Below are positions 45,155 to 52,955 of a stretch of DNA of 64,000 bases, in pieces (within the stretch, counting starts at the first letter, position 1; the number at the start of each line of letters is the position of its first letter). The notes beneath the pieces are model-generated. The model did no database searches. It was not told the DNA's origin and worked only from the letters and a program-made list of their open reading frames with translations. The translations under genes were made by a program, and so were the position numbers. The DNA is taken from positions 1,798,001 to 1,862,000 of the forward strand of contig NZ_JAUSQZ010000001.1 in the NCBI RefSeq assembly GCF_030811555.1, in the 5' to 3' direction. The stretch is from Kineosporia succinea (GTDB taxonomy: Bacteria > Actinomycetota > Actinomycetes > Actinomycetales > Kineosporiaceae).

Positions 45155-47353
45155 TCACCGGGACACCAGTTCGGCGGCCGGTGGTTCCCCCGCGGTCTCC
45201 TCCGGGAGCGGTTCGTCGGCCGGGTCCACCGACAGGTGCGGCAGGATCCGGTCGAGCCAGCCCGGCAGCCACCAGTTGGCGTTGCCGAGAGAGTGCATGA
45301 CGGCCGGCACCAGGATCGTGCGGATCAGGAAGGCGTCGATCGCCACCGCCGCCGCCAGCCCCACACCGAACTCCGCGATCACCCGCTGGCCCTCGAGGAT
45401 GAAGGCCGCGAACACGAAGATCATGATCAGCGCGGCCGCCGTGATCACCCGGCCGGTCTCGGCCTGGCCCACGGTCACCGCCCGGGCGTTGTCCCTGGTG
45501 TGCGTCCACTCCTCGTGCATGCGGCTGACCAGGAACACCTGGTAGTCCATCGACAGGCCGAACAGGATCGCCAGCATGATCACCGGCAGGAAGGCCTCGA
45601 CCGGACCACCCGGCCCGGCGCCGATCAGCTCCGAGCCCCAGCCCCACTGGAACACGGCCACCAGCACACCGAACGAGGCGGCGGCCGCGATCAGGTTCAT
45701 CACCGCGGCGGTCAGCGGCACCACGATGCTGCGGAAGGCGAGCAGGAGCAGCAGGAACCCGAGGCCGATGATGACGCCGATGAACAGGGGCAGCTTGCTG
45801 GTGAGGACGTCGGCGAAGTCGTCGAAGATCGCCGTCGCACCACCCACGTGAACCTGCATGGTGGTGCCGTTCTCGGCCGGCGGGATCACGTCGTCCCGAA
45901 GGCGCTGGATCAGCTCGCTGGTCTTCTCGTCCTGCGGCGAGCTGGTCGGGATCACCTGGATCATCCCGATCGTGGCGCCCGGCTGGGTGGGCACGGCGGT
46001 CACCGCGGCCACGCCCGGGGTCTGCTGCAGCGTGGTGGCCAACGAGGTCAGGGCCTGCGCGTCGGAGTCGTCGCCGAGCTCGGCGACCAGCAGCAGCGGG
46101 CCGTTGGAACCCGGGCCGAAGCCCTCGGCCAGCAGGTCGTAGGCCTGACGGGTGGTGCTGGTCTCGGGGTCGTTGCCGGCGTCGGACAGGCCGAGGCGCA
46201 CCGACAGCGCGGGCAGCGAGAGCACCACGATCATCGCGGTCGCGACCACTCCGAAAAGCGCCTTCCGGTTGGCGATCCGGTGCGCCCAGCGTCCCCAGAA
46301 GCCCTCCTGCGCATGGCTGGCCGACGGGCCGTTCTCGGCCAGCTGTCGCCGCTCGCGGCGGCTCAGCAGGCGCATCCCGAAGAAGCCGAGCGCGGCGGGC
46401 AGCAGGGTGATCGCGGCGGCGACCGTGGCGAGCACGGTGATGGCGGCGCCGACGCCCATGCCGGCCAGGAAGCTCACGTTCAGCACCAGCAGGCCGAGCA
46501 GCGCGATGACCACGGTGCCACCGGCGAAGAGCACGGCCCGGCCCGAGGTGTTCAGCGCCCGCGCGGTCGCTTCCTCGGGCTGCAGACCGGATTTCAGCCC
46601 GTTACGGAAGCGGGTGACGATGAAGAGCGCGTAGTCGATGCCGACGCCCAGGCCGATCAACGCGGCCAGGGTGGGCGCGATCTGCGAGAGCGACATGCCG
46701 AACGAGAGCTGGCCGATCGCCATGATGCCCACGCCGACGCCGAAAAGCGCCACCAGGATGGGCATCAGGCTGGCGAAGAGCGAGCCGAAGGCGATGAACA
46801 GGATGATCGCGGCGGCGACGACACCGATGATCTCGGCCACCCCGCCGATCTCCTGCGACTGCACGGCCTGGCCACCGAGCTCGACCTGAAGCCCGTCGCC
46901 GTCGGCCGCCTGCGCGGTGTCGATGACCTTGTCGATGTCCTCGACCGGGATGTCGGCGGCCAGGCCGTCGAACTGCACGGTGGCGAAGGCGATCGTGCCG
47001 TCCTGGCTGACCTGCCCGGCGCCGGCCTCGTCGTAGGGACCGGTCACGCTGACCACGTGCGGCAACTGCGCGACCTCGGCCAGCATCGGCGCGGCCCGCT
47101 GCTCGAGCGCGGCGTCGGTGATGCTGCCGCTCTCGGCGTGCAGCACGATCTGGGCCGTGTCACCGGCCTGGTCGGGGCTGGCCTGCTCGAGAAGCTCCAG
47201 CGCCTTGGAGGATTCGGTTCCGGGCAGGCTGAACTCGTCGGAGTACGAGGTACCGCGCGCCGCGGTGACGGCGCCCAGAGTGACCAGCAACGCCAGCCAG
47301 AGCGCGAGAACGACGTACCGGTGCCGATAGCACCATCGGGCGAGTGCGGTCAT
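45155..47353 (-). CDS. MMPL-family RND transporter, 732 aa
   Basis: This is a second MMPL exporter, with twelve membrane segments in two repeats, external domains after TM1 and TM7, and the proton-relay motifs GIDYALFIVTRFRNG and SMDYQVFLVSRMHEE. It begins MTALARWCYRHRYVVLALWLA, the usual start for the family. It lies 25 bases upstream of the sensor kinase gene on the same strand, so it may be co-transcribed with the two-component system; the kinase also has its own -10-like site. The cargo is unknown. Confidence 0.92.
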   Translation of the reverse strand: MTALARWCYRHRYVVLALWLALLVTLGAVTAARGTSYSDEFSLPGTESSKALELLEQASPDQAGDTAQIVLHAESGSITDAALEQRAAPMLAEVAQLPHVVSVTGPYDEAGAGQVSQDGTIAFATVQFDGLAADIPVEDIDKVIDTAQAADGDGLQVELGGQAVQSQEIGGVAEIIGVVAAAIILFIAFGSLFASLMPILVALFGVGVGIMAIGQLSFGMSLSQIAPTLAALIGLGVGIDYALFIVTRFRNGLKSGLQPEEATARALNTSGRAVLFAGGTVVIALLGLLVLNVSFLAGMGVGAAITVLATVAAAITLLPAALGFFGMRLLSRRERRQLAENGPSASHAQEGFWGRWAHRIANRKALFGVVATAMIVVLSLPALSVRLGLSDAGNDPETSTTRQAYDLLAEGFGPGSNGPLLLVAELGDDSDAQALTSLATTLQQTPGVAAVTAVPTQPGATIGMIQVIPTSSPQDEKTSELIQRLRDDVIPPAENGTTMQVHVGGATAIFDDFADVLTSKLPLFIGVIIGLGFLLLLLAFRSIVVPLTAAVMNLIAAAASFGVLVAVFQWGWGSELIGAGPGGPVEAFLPVIMLAILFGLSMDYQVFLVSRMHEEWTHTRDNARAVTVGQAETGRVITAAALIMIFVFAAFILEGQRVIAEFGVGLAAAVAIDAFLIRTILVPAVMHSLGNANWWLPGWLDRILPHLSVDPADEPLPEETAGEPPAAELVSR

Positions 47354-47490
47354 GACGGATGAATCCCCTCCAGGTGACTGATTTCCGAGAAGCGGGGCGG
47401 CGACGCCCCACCCTCAGAAGAATGGTGATCACGGCGGCCGGGCACATCGTCCAGAAATCGACACCTGGGCCTACTACGAGCGCGGTACCT

Positions 47491-47521
47491 ACCCTGAGGG
47501 TCACAAGGCCACCCTGTGACC
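47491..47521 (+). promoter_or_regulatory. Overlapping palindromes at the TDT transporter start
   Basis: ACCCTGAGGGT (47491-47501) is followed by GGTCACA-N9-TGTGACC (47499-47521), whose right arm covers the GTG47516 start codon. These may form an operator or a translation-blocking hairpin. If so, the true start could be the in-frame GTG at 47576. Confidence 0.35.
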
Positions 47522-48709
47522 ATCCAGGTGCGCGCCCCGTTCCGCCGGACCCGGCACCGAACCAGACTCGACAGCGTGACCCTCACCGCACCGCGCACCG
47601 CCGTTCGACGCGTCCGGACGCAAAAACCCGGCCTGACCGCATCTCTCGCCCCGAACTGGTTCGCCGCGGTGATGGGCACCGGCATCGTCGCCACCGCGGC
47701 CACGGCCCTCTCCCCCGGCCGGGGCCTGCACGAACTCGCGGTCGGGGCCTGGCTCACGGCTACCGCGACGCTCGTAGTCCTGGCCGTCGGCACACTGACG
47801 CAGTGGGTGCGGCACCGCGCGATCGCCCGCTCACACCTTCGCCACCCGGTCGTCGCCCACTTCTACGGGGCACCGCCGATGGCCGTGCTCACCGTGGGTG
47901 CCGGGGCGCTGCTCGTGGGTGGCGACCTGATCGGTGAACGCGCCGCCCTGGTGGCCGCCTCCACGCTCTGGACGCTGGGCACGGCGATGGGACTCGTCAG
48001 TGCCGTCCTGGTGCCCTATCGGCACATCACGGGCGGGCTCGGCCGCGCCGACGCCGCGTTCGGCGGGTGGCTGATGTCCGTGGTACCGCCGATGGTCTCG
48101 GCCACGACCGGCGCCGCCCTCCTGCCGCACCTGCCGGCCGGCCAGCCCCGCCTCACCCTGTTACTGGCGCTCTACGGCCTGTTCGGGGTCAGCCTGATCG
48201 CCTCGGTCGTGATCATCACCCAGATCTGGGCCCGGCTGCTGCACCACGGCCTGCCGCCCGCGAAAATGGTTCCCACGCTGTGGATCGTGCTCGGCCCGCT
48301 GGGTCAGTCGGTCACCGCCGCGGTGGCGCTCGGGCGGCAGGCGGACTCGGCCATCGCCGATCCCTACGCCACCGCGCTGCGGGCCTTCGGCGTGGTCTAC
48401 GGCGTGCCGGTGCTCGGATTCGCCCTGCTGTGGGCCGTTCTGGCGTTCGCCCTCACCCTGCACACGGCCCGCACCCCGGCCGGACTGCCGTTCGCCCCGA
48501 CCTGGTGGGCCTTCACCTTCCCGGTCGGCACCTGCGCCACCGGGGCGGCCGGGCTGGCCGGAGCCACCGGGGCCCTGGTGCTCGAGTGGCTCGCGGTGGC
48601 CCTGTTCACCGGCCTGCTCACCGGCTGGATCGTGGCGGCCACCGGCAGCCTCAACGCCGCCCGGGTCGCCCGGCGTCCGGTGAGCCCCGCGTGGTCGTAC
48701 ACGATCTGA
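47516..48709 (+). CDS. TDT-family transporter (TehA/SLAC1-like), 397 aa
   Basis: Ten hydrophobic segments follow a basic N-terminal tail of about 40 residues. The first helix reads APNWFAAVMGTGIVATAA, the hallmark of the tellurite-resistance/dicarboxylate transporter family. Bacterial members are anion channels or exporters of tellurite, C4-dicarboxylates or sulfite. It diverges from the MMPL gene. The start is uncertain: GTG47516 overlaps a palindrome and has no SD, and GTG47576 would shorten the tail by 20 residues. Confidence 0.87.
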   Translation: MTIQVRAPFRRTRHRTRLDSVTLTAPRTAVRRVRTQKPGLTASLAPNWFAAVMGTGIVATAATALSPGRGLHELAVGAWLTATATLVVLAVGTLTQWVRHRAIARSHLRHPVVAHFYGAPPMAVLTVGAGALLVGGDLIGERAALVAASTLWTLGTAMGLVSAVLVPYRHITGGLGRADAAFGGWLMSVVPPMVSATTGAALLPHLPAGQPRLTLLLALYGLFGVSLIASVVIITQIWARLLHHGLPPAKMVPTLWIVLGPLGQSVTAAVALGRQADSAIADPYATALRAFGVVYGVPVLGFALLWAVLAFALTLHTARTPAGLPFAPTWWAFTFPVGTCATGAAGLAGATGALVLEWLAVALFTGLLTGWIVAATGSLNAARVARRPVSPAWSYTI

Positions 48710-48856
48710 GCGTCACCGGGCCGTGAACGTCAGGCAATCACGGTGAAATCCAGCCCGGCGCGGCGTAACGCCGTGTTCATGGCCGGCCTCTACCGTCGGA
48801 ACTTCGCCGGATCACTCGGCGAGCCGATCGGCGCGACGGAGGGGAAGATCAGGCTC

Positions 48857-49885
48857 ATGGGTACAGGCCACACACTCGACGTCCCGACGATCGACCTGGC
48901 CGTGTTCCGCGACGGCACGGCGGCCGACCGCGCCCTCGTGGCCGCGGCCTTCGACCGGGCCGGGTCCACGGCCGGTTTCGTGCAGGTCGTGGGTCACGGC
49001 GTTCCGGCCGAGGTGGAGGCCGGGCTGATCGCCGCGATGGACGGATTCTTCGGCCTGCCGATGTGGCAGAAGAAGGCTCTGCGCCCGGCGTCGCCGGAGT
49101 TCAACCGCGGATATACGCCACCGCGCGCCGAACGGCTCGGGATCGGCTCGCACTCCGCCGCCGACCTCTTCGAGGCCTTCAACATGGGCCGCAGCAGCGA
49201 GGACTTCCCCGGCCTGGAGCTCGACGAACTGCAGTACGCGCCCAACCTCTGGCCGCTGCGCCCGGAGAGCTTCGAGCCCGGCGTGCTGGCCTGGTTCGGC
49301 GAGGCGGCGCGGGTGGCGCGCGAGATGACGTCGGTGATGGCGGTGGCGCTCGGGCTCGACCCGGCCTTCTTCACCGGTTATCAGGACCACGCCCTGGAAG
49401 TGCTGCGGCTCAACCACTACCGGGCCCCGGCGCCCGAAACCGCGCTGCCCACCGGGCAGGTCGGCCTGGGCACGCACACCGATCCGGGCATCCTCACCGT
49501 GCTGTGGGCCGACCCGTCGGTGCGGGGGCTGCAGGTCCTCGGCGCGAACGGTGAATGGCACGACGTGATCCCCGAGCCCGGAGCACTTCTCGTGCAGCTG
49601 GGCGATCTGCTGGCCCGCTGGACCAACGACCGCTGGGTCTCCACACCGCACCGGGTGCTGCCGCCGACCGACGAGAACGGCACCCTGGTGCGCCGCCGCT
49701 CGGCCGCGTTCTTCCACGACGGCAATGCCGACGCGGTGATCTCGGTACTGCCCGGCTGCGCCGACGAAGACGTGCGTTACGAATCTGTCACCGTGGCAGA
49801 CCATCTCGCGGCCCGGGCGATCGGCTCCCGGGGGCCGGACGCGGATCCTGCCCCCGGGCGCGAGACCGAGAAACTGCTCAGCTGA
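48857..49885 (+). CDS. 2-oxoglutarate/Fe(II)-dependent oxygenase (isopenicillin N synthase-like), 342 aa
   Basis: The jelly-roll oxygenase has an N-terminal DIOX_N part (VPTIDLAVF, GFVQVVGHGVP) and the core iron triad His207-x-Asp209 (GTHTDPG) and His265 (TPHRVLP), with Arg280-x-Ser282 for the 2-oxoglutarate carboxylate. Members hydroxylate, desaturate or cyclise small molecules, or form ethylene. No biosynthetic cluster surrounds it, so the substrate is open. ATG48857 with upstream AGG is preferred to a longer frame. The gene ends overlapping a convergent small gene by eight bases. Confidence 0.92.
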   Translation: MGTGHTLDVPTIDLAVFRDGTAADRALVAAAFDRAGSTAGFVQVVGHGVPAEVEAGLIAAMDGFFGLPMWQKKALRPASPEFNRGYTPPRAERLGIGSHSAADLFEAFNMGRSSEDFPGLELDELQYAPNLWPLRPESFEPGVLAWFGEAARVAREMTSVMAVALGLDPAFFTGYQDHALEVLRLNHYRAPAPETALPTGQVGLGTHTDPGILTVLWADPSVRGLQVLGANGEWHDVIPEPGALLVQLGDLLARWTNDRWVSTPHRVLPPTDENGTLVRRRSAAFFHDGNADAVISVLPGCADEDVRYESVTVADHLAARAIGSRGPDADPAPGRETEKLLS

Positions 49886-50105
49886 CCGCCGCGTGCTTGG
49901 TGCTCATCAGGAGGGCGAAGATCTCGTCCCGCCAGAAACGAGCACCGTTCGGGTAGCCACGCATCTGCTCCCAGTACTCGTCGACCGCCTCGCGGGCGGC
50001 GGCGGACAGGCGGGTACCGGCCGGCTCGTCGAGCTGGTCACCGAAAGCGGCAACCCCCTCGGCGATTCCGAGGAGGCGTTCGAGCAGGATGGCGGAGGGG
50101 TTCAT
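49878..50105 (-). CDS. Small hypothetical protein, 75 aa
   Basis: I do not recognise this protein. It begins MNPSAILLERLLGIAEGVAAFG and is mostly helical and amphipathic, with no membrane segment. EAVDEYWEQMRGYPNGARFW in the middle has aromatic and charged residues typical of a folded small protein. It follows the MarR gene by 57 bases on the same strand, so the two may be co-transcribed. Its 3' end overlaps the oxygenase gene on the opposite strand. Codon third positions are GC-rich, supporting coding. Confidence 0.6.
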   Translation of the reverse strand: MNPSAILLERLLGIAEGVAAFGDQLDEPAGTRLSAAAREAVDEYWEQMRGYPNGARFWRDEIFALLMSTKHAAVS

Positions 50106-50162
50106 GACAGGCGCATCGGCAAACGGGTGAACCCGCTTGACCCTCCGTGACCGAGTTTTGTT

Positions 50163-50648
50163 CTAGCTCTCGTTCGCGTGGAGCTTGCCCTGCACGCGCA
50201 GGCCGATCTCGGTGAGCTGGCCGAGCTGCTCGGGGGTGAGCTGGTTGATCAGCATCTCGCGCACGGCCCGCACGTGACCCGGCGCGCTGGCGGCCAGCTT
50301 GGCCCGCCCGGCGTCGGTGAGCTCGGCGTTCATGCCCCGGCGGTCTTCCTCGCACTCCACCCGGCGCACCCAGCCGGCCTGCTCGGCCCGGGTGACCGCC
50401 CGCGTGACCCCACTGCGCGTGGAGAGGGTGAGATCGGCCAGCTCGCGCATGCGCAGCTTGCCGTCGGGCGCCTCGGACAGACGAACCAGGAGGTCGTAGT
50501 CGGTGAGCGTCAGGTCGGAGTCGGCCGCGAGCTGCCGGTCGAGAGCCGCGAAGAGCATGCGGGTGCTGTCCAGGTACGCCCGCCAGGCGCCCTGCTCGGC
50601 TTCGCTGAGCCAGGTGTCGTCGGCGGCGGGGGCGTCGTTCTCATGCAC
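50163..50648 (-). CDS. MarR-family transcriptional regulator, 161 aa
   Basis: The winged helix is clear: TLTDYDLLVRLSEAPDGKLRM, ELADLTLSTRSGVTRAVTRAE (recognition helix) and WVRRVECEEDRRGMNAELT (wing), at about residues 45-105, with dimerisation helices at both ends. These regulators respond to phenolic compounds or oxidants. GTG50648 is preferred to a longer frame: TAAGCT ends seven bases before it with TTGCGC 16 bases further upstream, so the mRNA should be leaderless. Its promoter is back to back with that of the 6C-like RNA. Confidence 0.9.
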   Translation of the reverse strand: MHENDAPAADDTWLSEAEQGAWRAYLDSTRMLFAALDRQLAADSDLTLTDYDLLVRLSEAPDGKLRMRELADLTLSTRSGVTRAVTRAEQAGWVRRVECEEDRRGMNAELTDAGRAKLAASAPGHVRAVREMLINQLTPEQLGQLTEIGLRVQGKLHANES

Positions 50649-50655
50649 CCGGTCC

Positions 50656-50683
50656 AGCTTACCGCTAATGGTTGACGGCGCAA
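50656..50683 (-). promoter_or_regulatory. Promoter of the MarR gene
   Basis: On the minus strand TTGCGC (50683-50678), 16 bases and TAAGCT (50661-50656), seven bases before the GTG start. The opposite strand carries TTGACG (50672-50677), the probable -35 of the 6C-like RNA, so the two promoters overlap. Confidence 0.55.
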
Positions 50684-50707
50684 CGACCTCGATGGCACCA
50701 TGGATGC

Positions 50708-50835
50708 CGTCGGTCTCATGACTACGCGCGCACCCGTCTTCCCCCCGAGACGCTGCGCTGCGGCTGGGCCGGCTTCTGCAAGTAACGCTTACCGTCCCGC
50801 CTAACCCCTCCGAGGCGGGACGGTAAGCGCGTTTT
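50708..50835 (+). ncRNA. 6C-like small RNA
   Basis: Two hairpins with C-rich loops match the actinobacterial 6C RNA description. The first is CGTCT/AGACG (50735-50752) with loop TCCCCCCG, exactly six Cs. The second is a 17-bp perfect stem (50786-50802 with 50813-50829) with loop AACCCCTCCG, followed by CGTTTTGG as a terminator. TTGACG (50672-50677), 18 bases and CACCAT (50696-50701) could be its promoter; the 5' end near 50708 is estimated. In mycobacteria 6C RNA pairs with target mRNAs through the C-rich loops and affects growth; the role here is inferred. Confidence 0.75.
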
Positions 50836-50897
50836 GGCACTCAGTGACGCAAACCCTGCCTTTCGATCAGGGACGCGCCGGTCACCAAACGACGAAT

Positions 50898-50937
50898 CCC
50901 CGGCTCCTGCGGAACGAGAGTTCCGGAGGAGCCGGGG
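50898..50937 (-). terminator. Terminator of the csbD-like gene
   Basis: An 11-bp stem, CCCCGGCTCCT (50898-50908) with 50927-50937, and inner GGAAC-GAGA-GTTCC, located 33 bases past the stop. Confidence 0.85.
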
Positions 50938-50969
50938 AGGACTCGACGTGGAGCGCGGGACAGAACCCG

Positions 50970-51143
50970 TCAGTGCTTGAACGCGTCCTTCACGTGCTCG
51001 CCCGCCTGCTTGACGTCGGCCGACGTCTGGTCGGCGCGGCCCTCGTTCTCCAGGCGCTGGTCGTCGGTGCCCTTACCGACGGCTTCCTTGGCCTTGCCGG
51101 CCACGCTCTGCGCGGTGTTCTTGATCTTGTCAGTGGCACTCAT
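50970..51143 (-). CDS. CsbD-family stress protein, 57 aa
   Basis: A small, hydrophilic, helical protein beginning MSATDKIKNTAQSVAGKAKE and continuing with AVGKGTDDQRLENEGRADQT, the CsbD signature. CsbD proteins are strongly induced by general stress in many bacteria, but their function is not known. GAAGGAG six bases upstream fixes ATG51143. It is a single-gene unit with its own terminator, next to the 6C-like RNA and divergent from the DUF4097-like gene. Confidence 0.9.
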   Translation of the reverse strand: MSATDKIKNTAQSVAGKAKEAVGKGTDDQRLENEGRADQTSADVKQAGEHVKDAFKH

Positions 51144-51230
51144 GACGATCTCCTTCAGCTCGCTTGCCTTCACTCTCGCCCCTGAACGCGATCTCCGCAT
51201 CTCAGGGTGTCCCCCCAAAGTGGAAAGTCA

Positions 51231-51266
51231 GGGTTCACAATTGTCGAAGCTTGGGTTTCACTATTG
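51231..51266 (+). promoter_or_regulatory. Direct repeats before the DUF4097-like gene
   Basis: GGGTTCACAATTG (51231-51243) and GGGTTTCACTATTG (51253-51266) form a near-exact direct repeat about two helical turns apart. TTCACA (51234-51239), 17 bases and TTCACT (51257-51262) within them could be the promoter of a leaderless mRNA starting at ATG51270. Confidence 0.4.
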
Positions 51267-51269
51267 AGC

Positions 51270-52214
51270 ATGAGTGACGAACTGGAAGCGATTCTCAGGA
51301 GCGTCGCCTCGGGGGAGATCAGCCCGGAGGCGGCCATGAAGGCGATCGACGAGCAGAAGGTGAAGCCGGCCACACCACCGGCGCCCGTCCCGGCACCGGA
51401 GCCCGCGGCCCCGGCGTCCCCCAGCACCTCGTCCACGACCGCGGCGACCGGGAGGCCCGCGTCCGGGGGCCCGGTGTTCGGCACCCCGCCGTCGAGGCAC
51501 GCGGGTGGCACCCCGCCGATCAGCGGAACCATCGGCACCGTGCGGGTACTCGGCTCGTACCGGGCCGTGCAGGTCGTGGCCGACCCGTCGGTGGCCCAGC
51601 TCTACGTGACCGGCCCGCACCGGATCAGCCAGGAGGGCACCACCCTCGTCGTGTCCGGCACCGGGCCGCTCGACGAGCCCGGCCCGGCGAACCGTTCCGG
51701 CAACCTGCCCGGCGGTTTCAGCTTCAGCGACCTGCCCAAGACCCTCACCTGGGCGCGGTCGTGGAAGGAGCACCAGCTTCTGGTGCGGGTGAACCCCGAG
51801 CTGCTGGTCGAGCTCGAGGCGACGGGGGCCGAGGTCAAGCTCAACGGCCTGGTCGGCGGGCTCAGGGTGCGCGTGGTGGCGAGCTCGCTCAAGGCCGAGA
51901 ACCTGCGCGGGCAGCTGGATCTCGAGGCGATGTCGTCGTCGGTCAAGCTGAGCACGGTGCCGCTGGGTGAGTCCCGGATCTACGTGGAGAGCTCGTCCGC
52001 CCGCATCACCCTGCGCGAGGGCAGCGATCTGCGGATCTCCGGCACGAACCGGATGGGCCGGCTGCAGCTGCCCGACCGCCCGGTGAGCACGCTGCCGCTG
52101 GAGGACCAGACCACCGAGGCGGTGGTGGGTTCCGGGCGCGACCTGCTGAAGGTCGAAGCGGTGATGAGCTCGGTGACGGTGGGCGCCCAGGTCTGGGACG
52201 AGGTGCCTTCGTGA
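51270..52214 (+). CDS. DUF4097-like beta-repeat protein, 314 aa
   Basis: The N-terminus (about 3-25) is a short helical module, EAILRSVASGEISPEAAMKAI, similar to SHOCT-like motifs. A Pro/Ala linker (about 30-90) follows. The rest is a run of beta strands (VRVLGSYRAVQVVADPSVAQL, LVELEATGAEVKLNGLVGGL) like the adhesin-type repeats of DUF4097 proteins. There is no signal peptide or membrane helix. The gene overlaps the next, a DUF2089 protein, by GTGA, so they likely act together. No SD precedes the ATG. Confidence 0.75.
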   Translation: MSDELEAILRSVASGEISPEAAMKAIDEQKVKPATPPAPVPAPEPAAPASPSTSSTTAATGRPASGGPVFGTPPSRHAGGTPPISGTIGTVRVLGSYRAVQVVADPSVAQLYVTGPHRISQEGTTLVVSGTGPLDEPGPANRSGNLPGGFSFSDLPKTLTWARSWKEHQLLVRVNPELLVELEATGAEVKLNGLVGGLRVRVVASSLKAENLRGQLDLEAMSSSVKLSTVPLGESRIYVESSSARITLREGSDLRISGTNRMGRLQLPDRPVSTLPLEDQTTEAVVGSGRDLLKVEAVMSSVTVGAQVWDEVPS

Positions 52215-52645
52215 GCTCCACCTCCGGCGAGCGCGGCTACCGGGCACCCCAGCAGTGCCCGGTCTGCGGCGACGAACTGCACCTCACCCAGCTCGGCTGT
52301 GACTCCTGCGGCACCGGTATCAGCGGGCATTTCCACCACTGCGACTTCTGTGCACTGGAGGAGTCGGAACTCGATGTGCTGCGGGTGTTCCTGGCCTCGC
52401 GCGGCAACATGAAGGAACTCGAACGGCACCTCGGGGTCAGTTACCCGACGGCCCGGGCCCGGTTCGACGACCTGCTGTCCAAGCTCGGCCTGCGCCCCTC
52501 GGCCACCTCGGCCCCGGCACCGGCCACCACGGCGGATGCGACGGAACGTAGTGCCCCGGACGAGGCCACCCGGCTGGCCACCCTGCGCGCGCTGGCCACC
52601 GGCGAGCTCGACGTCGATGCCGCCCGCAACCTCCTCGGAGACTGA
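52211..52645 (+). CDS. DUF2089 zinc-ribbon protein, 144 aa
   Basis: Four cysteines in two CxxC pairs (CPVCGDEL, CDSCGTGI) form a zinc ribbon, followed by CDFCALEESELDVLRVFLASRG and an HTH-like part, ELERHLGVSYPTARARFD, all typical of DUF2089. It may be a DNA-binding regulator. The C-terminus (LATLRALATGELDVDAARNLL) repeats the motif at the N-terminus of the preceding protein. Its GTG start overlaps the stop of that gene. Confidence 0.88.
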   Translation: MSSTSGERGYRAPQQCPVCGDELHLTQLGCDSCGTGISGHFHHCDFCALEESELDVLRVFLASRGNMKELERHLGVSYPTARARFDDLLSKLGLRPSATSAPAPATTADATERSAPDEATRLATLRALATGELDVDAARNLLGD

Positions 52646-52955
52646 GCGGCCGACGCATGCACCCTTGCTGACCGGGGGTTTCCCGAGTGCAGGGGTGCAT
52701 CTGTCGGCTGTCGGCACCTGGGGGCAGAATGCTCCTCCGGCGCCGGTCGGGCGGCCTCACGGTCGCCCGAACACCCCAACCGGGCTCGGTTCCGGACAAG
52801 GGCGTGGCGACGGAGAGCTACTGTCACAGCGGTTGTCGAGCGGCGGTCCCACCGTCGCCGGGAACGGCGGCGGGCCGACAGCCTCCGCAGAAGAGTGCAC
52901 GGCCGGTGCCATCGGGCCACCGGAGGGGATGTCCCGCCGGCATCCGGCCGTGCGC
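52646..52955. other. Intergenic region with terminator-like hairpins
   Basis: This 310-base gap separates convergent genes. Near the left edge GCCGAC-GC-ATGCACCC (52649-52664) pairs with GGGTGCAT-CT-GTCGGC (52693-52708), a probable terminator of the DUF2089 operon. The right edge holds the terminator of the Gln/Gly-repeat gene. The middle (52709-52896) shows no gene or motif that I can support. Confidence 0.5.
52897..52953 (-). terminator. Terminator-like hairpin after the Gln/Gly-repeat gene
   Basis: A 10-bp stem, GCACGGCCGG (52897-52906) with CCGGCCGTGC (52944-52953), and inner GCC/GGC pairs; long loop, no T run. Confidence 0.5.

Noticed and set aside
50718-50804. A 28-codon frame (MTTRAPVFPPRR) across the 6C-like RNA
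   Set aside because: It has no SD and coincides with the hairpin structure that defines the RNA; the composition is explained by the C-rich loops.
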